Counted from the stretch's first letter, positions 22,527-34,511 are shown. The stretch: 64,000 bases of DNA from Helianthus annuus (GCF_002127325.2 NC_035436.2:116724233-116788232), one strand, 5' to 3'. Program-made: numbers and translations. Notes: a model not told the origin generated them from the letters alone.

Positions 22527-24886
22527 TGTGACAACCCGAATTTCCAAAGTCAGTATATGTTTGTCACGTGGTTCTGTTTCTTGTGATTCTCTTCTTCATA
22601 TTCCGTGCACGATAAAAATCAGTGAACACTTGTGTCGGTAATGGTTACGCGTATAATATGTTCGAGTAGATATTTATGAGAATGTGTTGGGCCGAACTTA
22701 GGGCAGTACTTAGGAGTGGGCCGTGTATAATTAATAAATTCTGCTATCCCTTGCCTAAGAATGTTCGGCAGCTTTTATTTGGGCTTAAGCCTACCTTGAC
22801 CGAACCAATGATTGGGCCACCGCCCTAACTACCTATTAGATTGCATATATATCCATGTATACGTGAATTGGATATGCACAGGCTTTTAATAAACCCTACC
22901 CCCTTTGGAATTGCGGCAGACGAACGAAACCCCATTCCCCTCGAGTTCTGTGTTCTTTTGTAGTATAAGCAGGTTAGCATGTGTTTGAATTACTTACGTG
23001 ATATTTTTTTTATTGTAAATATGTTTGTGGATTGATGTGTGAATAGAGTAATAATCCATTATGGCCATGAGAGTATGAAGATATTTATTTAACTTTTGTT
23101 TAGTCTTGCTCAGTGGTGTGTAGGTGTTTGATACATGCATTTTCATAGTAATTGAGATGTAGGATAACATGTATTCTAGGATGTTAATCGTGATGCTTAA
23201 TATATCATAATCAGGGTATTAGCTTATGATAATAGAAGTTACTTATACTGATCATATGTATGGGTTTTGTGTGATGTAATTAACGAACATAATATTACTT
23301 GATCTCTCTCGGCTATGTATAAATTATTGACATATGGTTTTGAATATTGGACGTTATCATATAATAACTATGCATGTGCAATGAACAATGATGTGTCGAT
23401 AGGCTGCTAATTCACTTTAGGGATTGTCATGGTAAACATGATTCAGATCAATGGTAGTTCATAACTTAATTAAGGGTAAAAGTTATAATAGTAATAACTG
23501 TTCAAACGTAGTTCTAATCGGTTGGTTAAAAGCATAAAAAGAATGACATGTTAATTCATCCTTGTCTTGATTTAATTATATATATAGCTGCTATAGTGAT
23601 GTTGGTGATATATGTAAAATAAATAGAACCTTTGGTTGTGCATAGCAGCATGATAAGTAGGGTATAAAAATTCATAATATGTTAAACTTAAGATGAAACA
23701 ATGTTGTGGGTAATTATCGTTGAATTGTACTATACGCGAGTGGGTCAGGGGGTTGATATAGAAACCGCACATGGCTTGCGGGCCGGGACGGGTTTGGGCC
23801 CGGGTCTCGCACGTCGGGTTCCAGGACAACGAATGGTACGTGAAGACGCACCTTGTTTATATGATTGAGGCGAGACGTTATTAAAATGATTGAAACACGG
23901 TATGAGAAGTATAGCTCTTTAGGGGTAGCACCCAGTACATTAGTGATGGGGTTTCGTGCCTGATTAATTGATATGCCATGCGTAGTGATAAATGTCGACA
24001 TTGGTATTCATGTGCACTAGCTGATAAATAAATGTGAAGTGATACATGTTGTGTTGGTATACAAACTGATCGTTATGTGTAACAATCATAGGGCTTGATA
24101 GACCACTGTTGTTAAACGAGTAATAACTTCTACCGAGCAAACCCAAGGTGAGTTCATCTTTCTTGAGCATGCGTCCCGGTGGTTGGGACAGTCAGTGGGT
24201 ATCCTTGGGAGGGATAAGTCTTTGGGTAAAAACGGGAATGTTGGATAATATACTCTTCCTATCACCTTTAAAGTCCCTCCGTGTTGTTTGGTTACCTGGA
24301 AGGTAACATGGTATTAGTTAGTAGCGCTACTTAGGTTTGGCAACCTCACCCCGTTCCTGGGAGGACGGGTGTTGAACTAATGACCTAGTCATGACCAATG
24401 CTTTGATAGGAGCATTGGAGAAAGGGCAAAATAATCAGAAGCCGTCTTGTATTGGGGTATTATCAACATCGTTTTCAAAATGGTATTCAATGAACTGGAT
24501 TAAACACTTGGTAACTAACGTTTTCGTAAAACTATGAACTCACCAGCATTGTCTGATACACTTGTTGCATGCTCGCAGGTCGTTAGATATCTTGGATTTG
24601 GGAACTTGCTGTCTGGAGTAGCCGAAGTGGTCATGGGTCGACTGGAAGGATTTATGTGATTGATTTCTTGATATTATACTTTGGTTTTAAAACAGTTTAA
24701 CTTGGTTTACTATTTGCTTCCGCTGAACATGTTGGTTTTCATTTAAACTCGTTGATGGTATTTTTCATTAATAATTAAGGATTTTATTTTGAAACTTGTA
24801 CACGTTCAATGTGATTAGTGGCTCATTGCTGGTACGTCACACGCCTAACAGGGACATTCCCTATGTGGTAATTTGGGGGTGTGACA
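22527..24886 (+). repeat. I2 LTR 3
   Basis: It carries three private bases against LTR 1 and LTR 2: A at 23536, G at 24353 and G at 24618. It is followed by the right target repeat GAATT at 24887-24891. Confidence 0.95.
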
Positions 24887-24891
24887 GAATT
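24887..24891. repeat. target site duplication of I2, right copy (GAATT)
   Basis: Follows LTR 3 and starts the host protease piece. Confidence 0.95.
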
Positions 24892-25325
24892 GGAGCCAAC
24901 AACCAGGAACATGAGTTGAACAGTTCGACTTTTAGTGTCATCTTTAAACGTTGTTGGGAGAATAATTTGACCGATTGGACGGACACTTCCTCTGAAAAAC
25001 TTATCAATGGAGTGGATACTTCGATGAGCTTCTTCTTAGTATGTGGAGCTAACTGCTGAAAGCATTGCATATACATTATCTCGAAAGCGCTTCCTCCGTC
25101 GACGTATATTCGTCGGACGAGGTGTCCGGCAATTATCACATATATTGTAATTGGACCATCACGGGCGTCGTCAGGATCGATCGCCAGAAAGTACGTTGGC
25201 TGATGCATCCAAGCTGCCATATGCTGATTTGATCGCCTAACCCCTCTAGGTTCGGCAGTTCGGATCATGTTAATACCAGCTTTGGTGTTAGGGTTGTCAG
25301 CTACGACTGCTGATTTCTTGCCATC

Positions 25326-25330
25326 TTTTA
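25326..25330. repeat. target site duplication of I3, left copy (TTTTA)
   Basis: TTTTA precedes the LTR start at 25331 and recurs at 34507-34511. Confidence 0.95.
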
Positions 25331-26199
25331 TGTGACACCTGTGTCACCACCACCATCAAACAAATACCAAGCCAATGAAATATTGTATTTCATACTTGGG
25401 ATCTGTATAAATATGTGTATCTTTTGCACGTATCAATTCTTGTTCGATTTCGGGCTTTAAATCGCTTTCTGGAAGGTTATACGCGATCTGATGCGTAAAT
25501 ATAACCAGTTTAATGCAACAAACACTCCGGAACAGTGAAATAGGCTTAACATACCTTAAATAACCATTACATAACTTAGAAATAAGTTTTGGATGGTTTG
25601 GTATGCCGAAATCAAGTTTATTCGCTTACAGGGACTAAATTCGACAAACTGCGAAAGTATGTCAATTTGTACTGTAACAGACCTTCCGGAACTTGATCAT
25701 AAGTTAAGTATGCCCTAAATATTCTTTACATAGCTTAGAAATAGGCTTTGAGGTGTTTGGTGCGCAAAAATAAACTTTATGCTCATTCAGGGACTAAAAG
25801 CGTCAAAAAGTGCATAAGTTTGCATTTTCGCGCATATTTTACGTTCTGAATACTTCCGGACTTCCAAAAATTTATGTAAGCATTAAAATACTTTATTTTA
25901 GTGTTTGGTATGATAAATTCCATTCGTCGCTTAATTTGGATCGTTTTTGCGTTCGTTACGACTCCCGTCGTAATTAAGCGAATAACGCAACCGTACGACC
26001 AAACGAACCGACATCCGTGACGTCTTTGAGCATATTTTAAGTTCCCTATACTTTAATATCATTTTAGAGCCTTGAAATGAGGTTAAAGGGGTTTAAAAAT
26101 GCCAAAAAAAAAATCAAGTTTTACAAGTGTAGGGACCATTTTTGAAATTTCTGGCAGATTCAATGAACCTAGTCCATTTTGAAGTGTTAATGGTTTTCA

Positions 26200-26280
26200 C
26201 CCATGGTTTTGCAAAACCATGGGATGGTATTCAATGAACATAGTCCACATTAGGGGCTCCCATGGTTTTTGAAAACCATG
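26200..26280 (+). repeat. I3 U3 tandem palindromes (CCATGGTTTT)
   Basis: 26200-26223 is a perfect 24-bp palindrome (half-site CCCATGGTTTTG). 26261-26280 is a second hairpin with arms CATGGTTTT and AAAACCATG. Both are preceded by the direct repeat TTCAATGAAC plus TAGTCCA. They lie 70-150 bp before the TATA box. The 3' LTR copy of the first is at 32088-32111. Confidence 0.85.
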
Positions 26281-26346
26281 TGCCCACATGTAAGGTCTAG
26301 ATCAAATCACGTTTTTCGACGAACGATCTTAACGGTTCAAGGAAAT

Positions 26347-26355
26347 CTATAAATA
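26347..26355 (+). promoter_or_regulatory. I3 5' LTR TATA box
   Basis: CTATAAATA followed by a C-rich stretch. The same box is at 32235-32243 in the 3' LTR and at 44928-44936 in I5. Confidence 0.7.
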
Positions 26356-27514
26356 CCCCTCACCCATTTCATTCTTCCTCACATTTGAATCTGATTCTAC
26401 GCTCTCTAAGTGGAAGTATATGGTTCCTACCTGAGAGTGAATCGGGTTCGAATCTTGCGGGGACCTTCTGTAAGTATTCTTTCGCGTTTTTCATTCGTTT
26501 TAGCGTTAAAGTCAAACTGCGTTTGACTTTCTGCATTAACCAGTTTATGGTCAATGCGAAGTTCATTTGACTTTCTGCATTAACCAGTTTAAAGTCAAAC
26601 TGCGTTTGACTTTCTGCGTTAAAGTCAAACTGCTTGATTACCACGTTATCTAGGCTCAGTGACGAGTCGTAGTTTCGGCCAAAATGCGTTTTCTCGCGTA
26701 TTTTGTAACCAAACTACTCTAGGGTGTTAAAACCGTTTGTTTTAATACCAAACCTGTTTTCTAACTTTACTAAACATGTTCTAGCATGTTTAGCTCGTCG
26801 CTTTTAGATTTGTGCTTGTTTAGGGTCGTAAAGGTAAGCGATCTAATCAATCGCTTATGCTTACGAACCCGATCCATTGGTCGATCTTTAGGATCCGACC
26901 AAACACATTAGGTGACCATAGTTGTATAGGGAATAACCTTCCGAGGTTATACCTTATGGTCACGACGTTTAGTTAGTTATATGATAGGTAGTTTATATGC
27001 CTTAGGTAAATTACCAAAATGCCCTTTTTACGCATAAATTCATTTTAAGTCTATGTAACGCAATTTTTGACATCTAAACTGATTTAACAACAATATTAAA
27101 CATGTTAAGGCATATCTTGTTTGTCATAGGACTAGTTAGGCATTCCAAACGCGTTTTACGCAAACGACGCGTTAAAGTGGCGTAAGCTACCTAAACGGGT
27201 CGTAATGGGTCAAAAGCACTTAGGATAGGTTTCGTTTTAGTACGTAGGCTTTGTTAAACCATATTACATAAGTACCCATACTTATTTGGTTTACGAACCC
27301 TTGTACTACCCGATCCTCCGATAGGTCCGTTTATTAATGTAGATACCTATATAGGTGTCGTTTGATTCCGTGATCTTCTAGCTTTGCTTGGTGGTTATCC
27401 TAAGACTTCTAAGCACCCTCAGGTGAGTACATAGACCCCTCTTTTACTGTTTTTCAAATATTTTGGGGTGAAACACATGTGCCTACTTGTTACTTTCATG
27501 ATTTCATGCTTTCA

Positions 27515-27835
27515 TGCTTTTATATCATATACTTGCTATGTTCATTAGTACACTATTAGTACATGATTTCATTATGTTTTTGCTATGTATGCCCATTGTG
27601 TGCATACTTAGTACATCGTTTTACATAACATTTCATGCTATGTATGTTCATCATACTTAGTACATTTTACATCACATGCTATGTATGCCCATTGTGTGCA
27701 TACTTAGTACATCGTTTTACATAACATTTCATGCTATGTATGTTCATCATACTTAGTACATCGTTTTACAAGACATCTTATACTTGGTATCATGCTATGT
27801 ATGTCCATCCGTCGCATACTTAGTACATTGTTTGT
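27515..27835 (+). repeat. I3 LTR tandem repeat (GCTATGTATG ... CATACTTAGTACAT)
   Basis: Five or so imperfect units, each starting GCTATGTATG and ending CATACTTAGTACAT, with a variable middle. GTATG and CATAC pair within each unit. Repeated in the 3' LTR at about 33400-33710. Confidence 0.8.
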
Positions 27836-28641
27836 GCATTCTTACCTATGGTTTGGTTGTTACATATTTCACTTGCCATACATGACATTTTGTTTACACA
27901 ATACTTGATTGACATTTGACAACGGTTTAGACATGGGCAAGTTACATTGGTGGTTTATGTGGGTAAGTGATTTGAGTAACGAGACTTGTGTAATGTGATA
28001 CAAGCATGGTGGATACGCCGCTGGTACTTCCTATATATAAGTGCTTGTATTATATTACATGGCGTAGCGTTATTTAAATCATTCATTTGGATTTATACAT
28101 TTTTACACAAATAACATATTTTTCACAAGACATTGTTTTACAAAACAGTTTGTTTTATACAAACTCATTTTTACTTGGATATTCATTTATTCTTACATCA
28201 TTCTTTTAACTATACATATCTATCATCGATTTTCAAACGTTTTATAAAAGCAAACACTTAAACTGGATTCATGACAAGTTTTTGGTTAAACATTTTCTTA
28301 AACCTAAGTCATGGATCCTATTTTTCATAAAACCTATGTACTCGCCGGCATTTTTATGCTGACGTTTTTCACATGTGTTTCAGGTACAATAGTTGATGAT
28401 ATTTGATGATGATATTGATGCATGCTCACATAGGATTGGACGAGACCTTAGTGTCATTAAAAGATGCAAGACCAGTTAATTTTTGTTATGTTTCTTTATT
28501 GTTAAGACATTGTAACTCATTTAATTCAATAAAACGAAATTTGTTTAATCCATGGTTGTGAAACAATGATTCTGTTACAACACTCCCCGACGTTTCCGCC
28601 ACGTTTTGTTGTTTTACGTGGTCGGGGTGTGATAGAAAAGT

Positions 28642-28655
28642 TGGTATCAGAGCCA
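28642..28655 (+). other. I3 primer-binding site
   Basis: TGGTATCAGAGCCA starts eight bases after the LTR end. tRNA-Met initiator type. Confidence 0.9.
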
Positions 28656-29224
28656 ATGGTTATAGAGAATTAGGTTATTAGTAATGCTTTGACCTAGACT
28701 ATAACCTTCCTAGGACCCTAACGCGAGTTTCTTGCGTTTAGTCATAAAACAATACCGTCACTTATCCTTAGGTGACAACCACAACAAGAACATAAATTTG
28801 ATCTGCTTTGAAAACTAATCATCTGTTCTAGGATGATTGATTACTAGGTTTTGAACCCTTTGTTATAAGGTTTCGAACCCTTTAAGTTTTCAAAATTTCG
28901 TCAAAGTTTGGGTCTAAATAATGTGAACACGTGCAAACTGGAAGAGTGGGTGCCTGTACCCTGAGTTTTCTGTCTAAGGCTAGAGTGTTCGTACAAATCC
29001 GCAGTATCGGACCAGTCACTCTTACCTGGGAACTCTTGGGGTGAGTGTCCACTTATAGGCGAGCATGTCTTCGCGATACATTATATTGACCCGCTTACTT
29101 TGATTAGTCACTATCTCATTTGTTTGCCTTTGGTAACAAACAAATGGTCACAATCTTCATGCGTTGTCATTCTGTTTTGACTATCTTTTGCTTGTTTCCT
29201 CCTATGCCTTCCATTGTCTTCAAG
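28656..29224 (+). other. I3 leader
   Basis: No gene seen. Untranslated leader between the primer site and the gag scrap. Confidence 0.5.
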
Positions 29225-29462
29225 ATGCCTTTTCATCGCAACAATACTCAAATGTCTAAACCTGGTGCTGCAATTACCCAGCGAATAGGCGTCATACTCA
29301 AGAGGACCGTTGATTTAACTACCACCATGACTCGCCTCAGGGATGAAGCTGTATAAGGGAACTGCTCCTTGGTGCAATCAATGCCACCGTCATCATCCGA
29401 ATCAAATACCCTGTTTTAAGTGTACCCACAGTGGACGATGGGGACATTTTGTTAACATGTGC
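29225..29462 (+). pseudogene. I3 gag remnant with zinc-knuckle-like reading
   Basis: A start-like reading MPFHRNNTQMSKPGAAITQ at 29225 resembles the Arg/Asn-rich N terminus of gypsy gag. In another frame, 29373-29462 reads CNQCHRHHPNQIPCFKC and then GRWGHFVNMC, a nucleocapsid zinc-knuckle pattern. The capsid core between them is absent, so gag is reduced to its two ends. Function lost, or kept only as RNA. Confidence 0.5.
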
Positions 29463-30328
29463 CACTTTGCAATCCAAAGCAAAGCTGTTACAATCTTGCT
29501 GCTGCTTAACCTTTAATTTCTGCTTCATATGTCGCCTTGGCATATCTAGCGCCTCAACCTCATGAACTTTCTACCTTGTGTATCGACGTAAGCACGCCTA
29601 GTGCAGGGTGTCGGAACACCTCTCGTTACACAAACTCCAAAATCCATATAGGATCTTTCTATCCTCATAATTAGATCCTTGTGGGTGAGTAACATTCATC
29701 GGAGTCCTTAATTAAATTCTCAGTATGATTCAATACGTACATTACAATTCAATAAGGACAAAGCCGAATTCCTATTAAGATTTTTCTATCTTCATAGATA
29801 GATTCTTGAAAATGATTAAAGTGCCAAATGAAATCCACGGATTGGATTCCTGGTGTACTTTAAGTATCCGCATCCAAAGATAACAAATTAATAACTGAGT
29901 TAAGCAACTATGTGATTATGTGCTTATGTGTTCCCTTTTATGCTTTTGGTGTAATCCAAGTTTTTGTTATCCAAATCCTCGTAGAATCGTCCATATCATT
30001 CGTATAAGGGATTCATAGTAGGATATCCAAAGGTACTATATTAAATCCTCAATGGGCTTTTACGTAATAGTAAAGACCCTTGGATTATATTGTACTATTC
30101 CATAATTAGACCCCTTGAGTGGTCTAGTTAAACAGATTGATCCAAAAATCTAGTTAGGAAAATCATGTGATGATATAGCTGAAAGGACTCCTTGGTGGCC
30201 TAGTTAAAAAGATCACCTGTCGATCTAATTAAAAGGACCCTATGGTAGTCTAGTCACCCTCATCACAAGTTTGATATTCTTCCCCAAAACATTACAAAAC
30301 AAACTGTGCGGAGTGTGCAAGGAATTAC
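29463..30328 (+). other. I3 non-coding internal region
   Basis: No ORF of note. Several short direct repeats occur (GGTCTAGTTAA and TCTAGTTA-like steps between 30080 and 30260). Confidence 0.5.
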
Positions 30329-30354
30329 GTAATTATGGATGCATACATAATTAT
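30329..30354 (+). other. I3 stem-loop with self-complementary ATGCAT loop
   Basis: Arms AATTATG (30331-30337) and CATAATT (30346-30352), extendable by one A-T pair and one wobble, close the 8-base loop GATGCATA. The loop architecture, G then a 6-base palindrome then A, is the same as in E0 and I2 but with a different palindrome. Confidence 0.65.
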
Positions 30355-30404
30355 GGAATTTAGTGCACAGAAACCACAGCAAGTTTTTTCGTGTATCTAG
30401 AGTT

Positions 30405-31050
30405 AACCCTGTTCATTTTCGTATCTGAAGAAATTGTGGAAAATGACTCATTCCGTTCATTTTTGTATTTGAAGAAGTTGTGGAAAATGACTCATTCCGT
30501 TCATTTTCGTATCTGAAGAAATTGTAGAAAATGACTCATTCCGTTCATTTTCGTTTCTGAAGAAATTATGGAAAATGACTCATTCCGTTCATTTTCGTTT
30601 CTGAAGAAATCGTAGAAAATGACTCATTCCGTTCACTTTCGTTTCTGAAGAAATTATGGAAAATGACTCATTCTGTTCATTTTCGTTTCTGAAGAATACC
30701 CATTAAGGAAAATGACTCATTCCATGCATTTTCGTTTCTAAAGGATACCCATTAAGGAAAATGACTCATTCCGTGCATTTTCGTTTCTAAAGGATACCCA
30801 TTAAGGAAAATTACTCATTCCGTGCATTTTCGTTTCTAAAGGATACCCATTAAGGAAAATGACTCATTCCGTGCATTTTCGTTTCTAAAGGATATCCATT
30901 AAGGAAAATGACTCATTCCATGCATTTTCGTTTCTAAAGGATACCCATTAAGGAAAATGACTCATTCCGTGCATTTTCGTTTCTAAAGGATACCCATTAA
31001 GGAAAATGACTCATTCTGTGCATTTTTCGTTTCTGAAAATTTTCCCTTGA
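30405..31050 (+). repeat. I3 hairpin minisatellite, 13 units
   Basis: The core AAATGACTCA (one unit reads AAATTACTCA) recurs at 30441, 30485, 30529, 30573, 30617, 30661, 30710, 30759, 30808, 30857, 30906, 30955 and 31004. Spacing is 44 bp five times, then 49 bp seven times. Each unit can fold through GAAAATG and CATTTTC around a CTCATTCCG loop. TGACTCA is a bZIP (GCN4-like) site. Confidence 0.9.
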
Positions 31051-31182
31051 AGGGAAATGAATATCCCTGATCTTTCCTTCATTTCCATTTCTGAAGAGTC
31101 TCCGTTAAGGAAATGACATGATATTGCCTTGCATATCTTCGGTGGCTTTTTGACACAAAGTCACAGATAGACTCCTACGAAT

Positions 31183-31201
31183 AAATTTCGGGACGAAATT
31201 T
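31183..31201 (+). other. I3 stem-loop before the polypurine tract
   Basis: Arms AAATTTCG and CGAAATTT around GGA, followed three bases later by the tract AAAGTAGGGGAGAC (31205-31218). Confidence 0.75.
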
Positions 31202-31204
31202 CCT

Positions 31205-31218
31205 AAAGTAGGGGAGAC
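31205..31218 (+). other. I3 polypurine tract
   Basis: AAAGTAGGGGAGAC abuts the 3' LTR at 31219. Confidence 0.8.
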
Positions 31219-34200
31219 TGTGACACCTGTGTCACCACCACCATCAAACAAATACCAAGCCAATGAAATATTGTATTTCATACTTGGGATTTGTATAAAT
31301 ATGTGTATCTTTTGCACGTATCAATTCTTGTTCGATTTCGGGCTTTAAATCGCTTTCTGGAAGGTTATACGCGATCTGATGCGTAAATATAACCAGTTTA
31401 ATGCAACAAACACTCCGGAACAGTGAAATAGGCTTAACATACCTTAAATAACCATTACATAACTTAGAAATAAGTTTTGGATGGTTTGGTATGCCGAAAT
31501 CAAGTTTATTCGCTTACAGGGACTAAATTCGACAAACTGCGAAAGTATGTCAATTTGTACTGTAACAGACCTTCCGGAACTTGATCATAAGTTAAGTATG
31601 CCCTAAATATTCTTTACATAGCTTAGAAATAGGCTTTGAGGTGTTTGGTGCGCAAAAATAAACTTTATGCTCATTCAGGGACTAAAAGCGTCAAAAAGTG
31701 CATAAGTTTGCATTTTCGCGCATATTTTACGTTTTGAATACTTCCAGACTTTCAAAAATTTATGTAAGCATTAAAATATTTTATTTTAGTGTTTGGTATG
31801 ATAAATTCCATTCGTCGCTTAATTTGGATCGTTTTTGCGTTCGTTACGACTCCCGTCGTAATTAAGCGAATAACGCAACCGTACGACCAAACGAACCGAC
31901 ATCCGTGATGTCTTTGAGTATATTTTAAGTTCCCTATACTTTAATATCATTTTAGAGCCTTGAAATGAGGTTAAAGGGGTTTAAAAATGCCAAAAAAAAA
32001 ATCAAGTTTTACAAGTGTAGGGACCATTTTTGAAATTTCTGGCAGATTCAATGAACCTAGTCCATTTTGAAGTGTTAATGGTTTTCACCCATGGTTTTGC
32101 AAAACCATGGGATGGTATTCAATGAACATAGTCCACATTAGGGGCTCCCATGGTTTTTGAAAACCATGTGCCCACATGTAAGGTCTAGATCAAATCACGT
32201 TTTTCGACGAACAATCTTAACGGTTCAAGGAAATCTATAAATACCCCTCACCCATTTCATTCTTCCTCACATTTGAATCTGATTCTACACTCTCTAAGTG
32301 GAAGTATATGCTTCCTACCTGAGAGTGAATCGGGTTCGAATCTTGCGGGGACCTTCTGTAAGTATTCTTTCGCGTTTTTCATTCGTTTTAGCGTTAAAGT
32401 CAAACTGCGTTTGACTTTCTGCATTAACCAGTTTATGGTCAATGCGAAGTTCATTTGAACTTCATAACGTGAGCATAATCACGATGGTTATAGTCCCTAG
32501 TAACTATACCTACTGATTACCACGTTATCTAGGCTCAGTGACGAGTCGTAGTTTTGGCCAAAATGCGTTTTCTCGCGTATTTTGTAACCAAACTACTCTA
32601 GGGTATTAAAACCGTTTGTTTTAGTACCAAACCTGTTTTCTAACTTTACTAAACGTGTTCTAGCATGTTTAGCTCGTCGCTTTTAGATTTGTGCTTGTTT
32701 AGGGTCGTAAAGGTAAGCGATCTAATCAATCGCTTATGCTTACGAACCCGACCCATTGGTCGATCTTTAGGATCCGACCAAACACATTAGGTGACCATAG
32801 TTGTATAGGGAATAACCTTCTGAGGTTATACCTTATGGTCACGACGTTTAGTTAGTTATATGATAGGTAGTTTATATGCCTTAGGTAAATTACCAAAATG
32901 CCCTTTTTACGCATAAATTCATTTTAAGTCTATGTAACGAAATTTTTGACATCTAAACTGATTTAACAACAATATTAAACATGTTAAGGCATATCTTGCT
33001 TGTCATAGGACTAGTTAGGCATTCCAAACGCGTTTTACGCAAACGACGCGTTAAAGTGGCGTAAGCTACCTAAACGGGTCGTAATGGGTCAAAAGCACTT
33101 AGGATAGGTTTCGTTTTAGTACGTAGGCTTTGTTAAACCATATTACATAAGTTCCCATACTTATTTGGTTTACGAACCCTTGTACTACCCGATCCTCCGA
33201 TAGGTCCGTTTATTAATGTAGATACCTATATAGGTGTCGTTTGATTCCGTGATCTTCTAGCTTTGCTTGGTGGTTATCCTAAGACTTCTAAGCACCCTCA
33301 GGTGAGTACATAGACCCCTCTTTTACTGTTTTTCAAACATTTTGGGGTGAAACACATGTGCCTACTTGTTACTTTCATGATTTCATGCTTTTATATCATA
33401 TACTTGCTATGTTCATTAGTACACTATTAGTACATGATTTCATTATGTTTTTGCTATGTATGCCCATTGTGTGCATACTTAGTACATCGTTTTACATACC
33501 ATTTCATGCTATGTATGTTCATCATACTTAGTACATTTTACATCACATGCTATGTATGCCCATTGTGTGCATACTTAGTACATCGTTTTACATAACATTT
33601 CATGCTATGTATGTTCATCATACTTAGTACATCGTTTTACAAGACATCTTATACTTGGTATCATGCTATGTATGTCCATCCGTCGCATACTTAGTACATT
33701 GTTTGTGCATTCTTACCTATGGTTTGGTTGTTACATATTTCACTTGCCATACATGACATTTTGTTTACACAATACTTGATTTACATTTGACAACGGTTTA
33801 GACATGGGCAATTTACATTGGTGGTTTATGTGGGTAAGTGATTTGAGTAACGAGACGTGTGTAATGTGATACAAGCATGGTGGATACGCCGCTGGTACTT
33901 CCTATATATAAGTGCTTGTATTATATTACATGGCGTAGCGTTATTTAAATCATTCATTTGGATTTATACATTTTTACACAAATAACATATTTTTCACAAG
34001 ACATTGTTTTACAAAACAGTTTGTTTTATACAAACTCATTTTTACTTGGTTATTCATTTAATCTTACATCATTCTTTTAACTATACATATCTATCATCGA
34101 TTTTCAAACGTTTTATAAAAGCAAACACTTAAACTAGATTCATGACAAGTTTTTGGTTAAACATTTTCTTAAACCTAAGTCATGGATCCTAATTTTCATA

Positions 34201-34506
34201 AAACCTATGTACTCGCCGGCATTTTTATGCTGACGTATTTTCACATGTGTTTCAGGTACAATAGTTGATGATATTTGATGATGATATTGATGCATGCTCA
34301 CATAGGATTGGACGAGACCTTAGTGACATTAAAAGATGCAAGACCAGATAATTTTTGTAATGTTTCTTTATTGTTAAGACATTGTAACTCATTTAATTCA
34401 ATAAAACGAAATTTGTTTAATCCATGGTTGTGAAACAATGATTCTGTTACAACACTCCCCGACATTTCCACCACGTTTTGTTGTTTTACGTGGTCGGGGT
34501 GTGACA
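31219..34506 (+). repeat. I3 3' LTR
   Basis: Starts TGTGACACC, ends GGGGTGTGACA, followed by target repeat TTTTA. It keeps the ancestral sequence at 32457-32515 that the 5' LTR has lost; I5 shares that ancestral form. Confidence 0.95.
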
Positions 34507-34511
34507 TTTTA
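34507..34511. repeat. target site duplication of I3, right copy (TTTTA)
   Basis: Follows the I3 3' LTR; the host frame LSHVVKEVK runs into KDGKKSA across it. Confidence 0.95.

Larger units (their letters stand above)
13009..24886 (+). mobile_element. I2: tandem LTR-internal-LTR-internal-LTR array, non-autonomous gypsy
   Basis: Three 2,360-bp LTRs alternate with two 2,399-bp internal regions at an exact period of 4,759 bp. A single pair of target repeats (GAATT) surrounds the whole. The internal regions look identical by eye; only four differences were seen among the LTRs. The internal region has a primer site, a polypurine tract and decayed scraps of protease and integrase, so the family moves with proteins from elsewhere. 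It is related to E0 at the left of the window. It sits in the pol of the minus-strand host element. Confidence 0.95.
24887..25330 (-). pseudogene. host element protease region
   Basis: The minus strand (from 25268 in one open frame) encodes the Tat/Retand-type aspartic protease: AAWMHQPTYFLAIDPDD, then GHLVRRIYVDGGSAFEIMY, where the usual DGGSSA active-site box reads DGGSAF, then CFQQLAPHTKKKL and a VELFNSC segment. The reading is cut at GAATT, the I2 target site, and resumes at 13008 in a shifted frame. Upstream it runs through VVADNPNTKAGIN into the I3 target site and continues at 34507. Confidence 0.8.
25331..28634 (+). repeat. I3 5' LTR
   Basis: It starts TGTGACACCTGTGTCACC and ends GGGGTGTGATA, where the last bases have changed from the GTGACA kept in the 3' LTR. 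It carries a local rewritten block at about 26567-26636 absent from the 3' LTR. Confidence 0.9.
25331..34506 (+). mobile_element. I3: non-autonomous gypsy-type element with 3.3-kb LTRs
   Basis: Two long LTRs (3,304 and 3,288 bp) flank only 2.58 kb of internal DNA. The internal region holds a primer site, a scrap of gag with a zinc-knuckle-like reading, a kissing-loop-type hairpin, a 13-unit tandem array and a polypurine tract. No RT or integrase was found. It fits the large retrotransposon derivative (LARD) type and is inserted in the host gag-protease region with target repeat TTTTA. Confidence 0.9.

Noticed and set aside
13009..24886. Two independent insertions of the same family side by side
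   Set aside because: No target repeat flanks the middle LTR, and one LTR is shared between the two internal regions; the mosaic LTR fits recombination better.
30405..31050. CRISPR-like regular repeat array
   Set aside because: Spacing is regular, but the units are repeated end to end with no unique spacers, and it sits inside a plant LTR element. It is a minisatellite.
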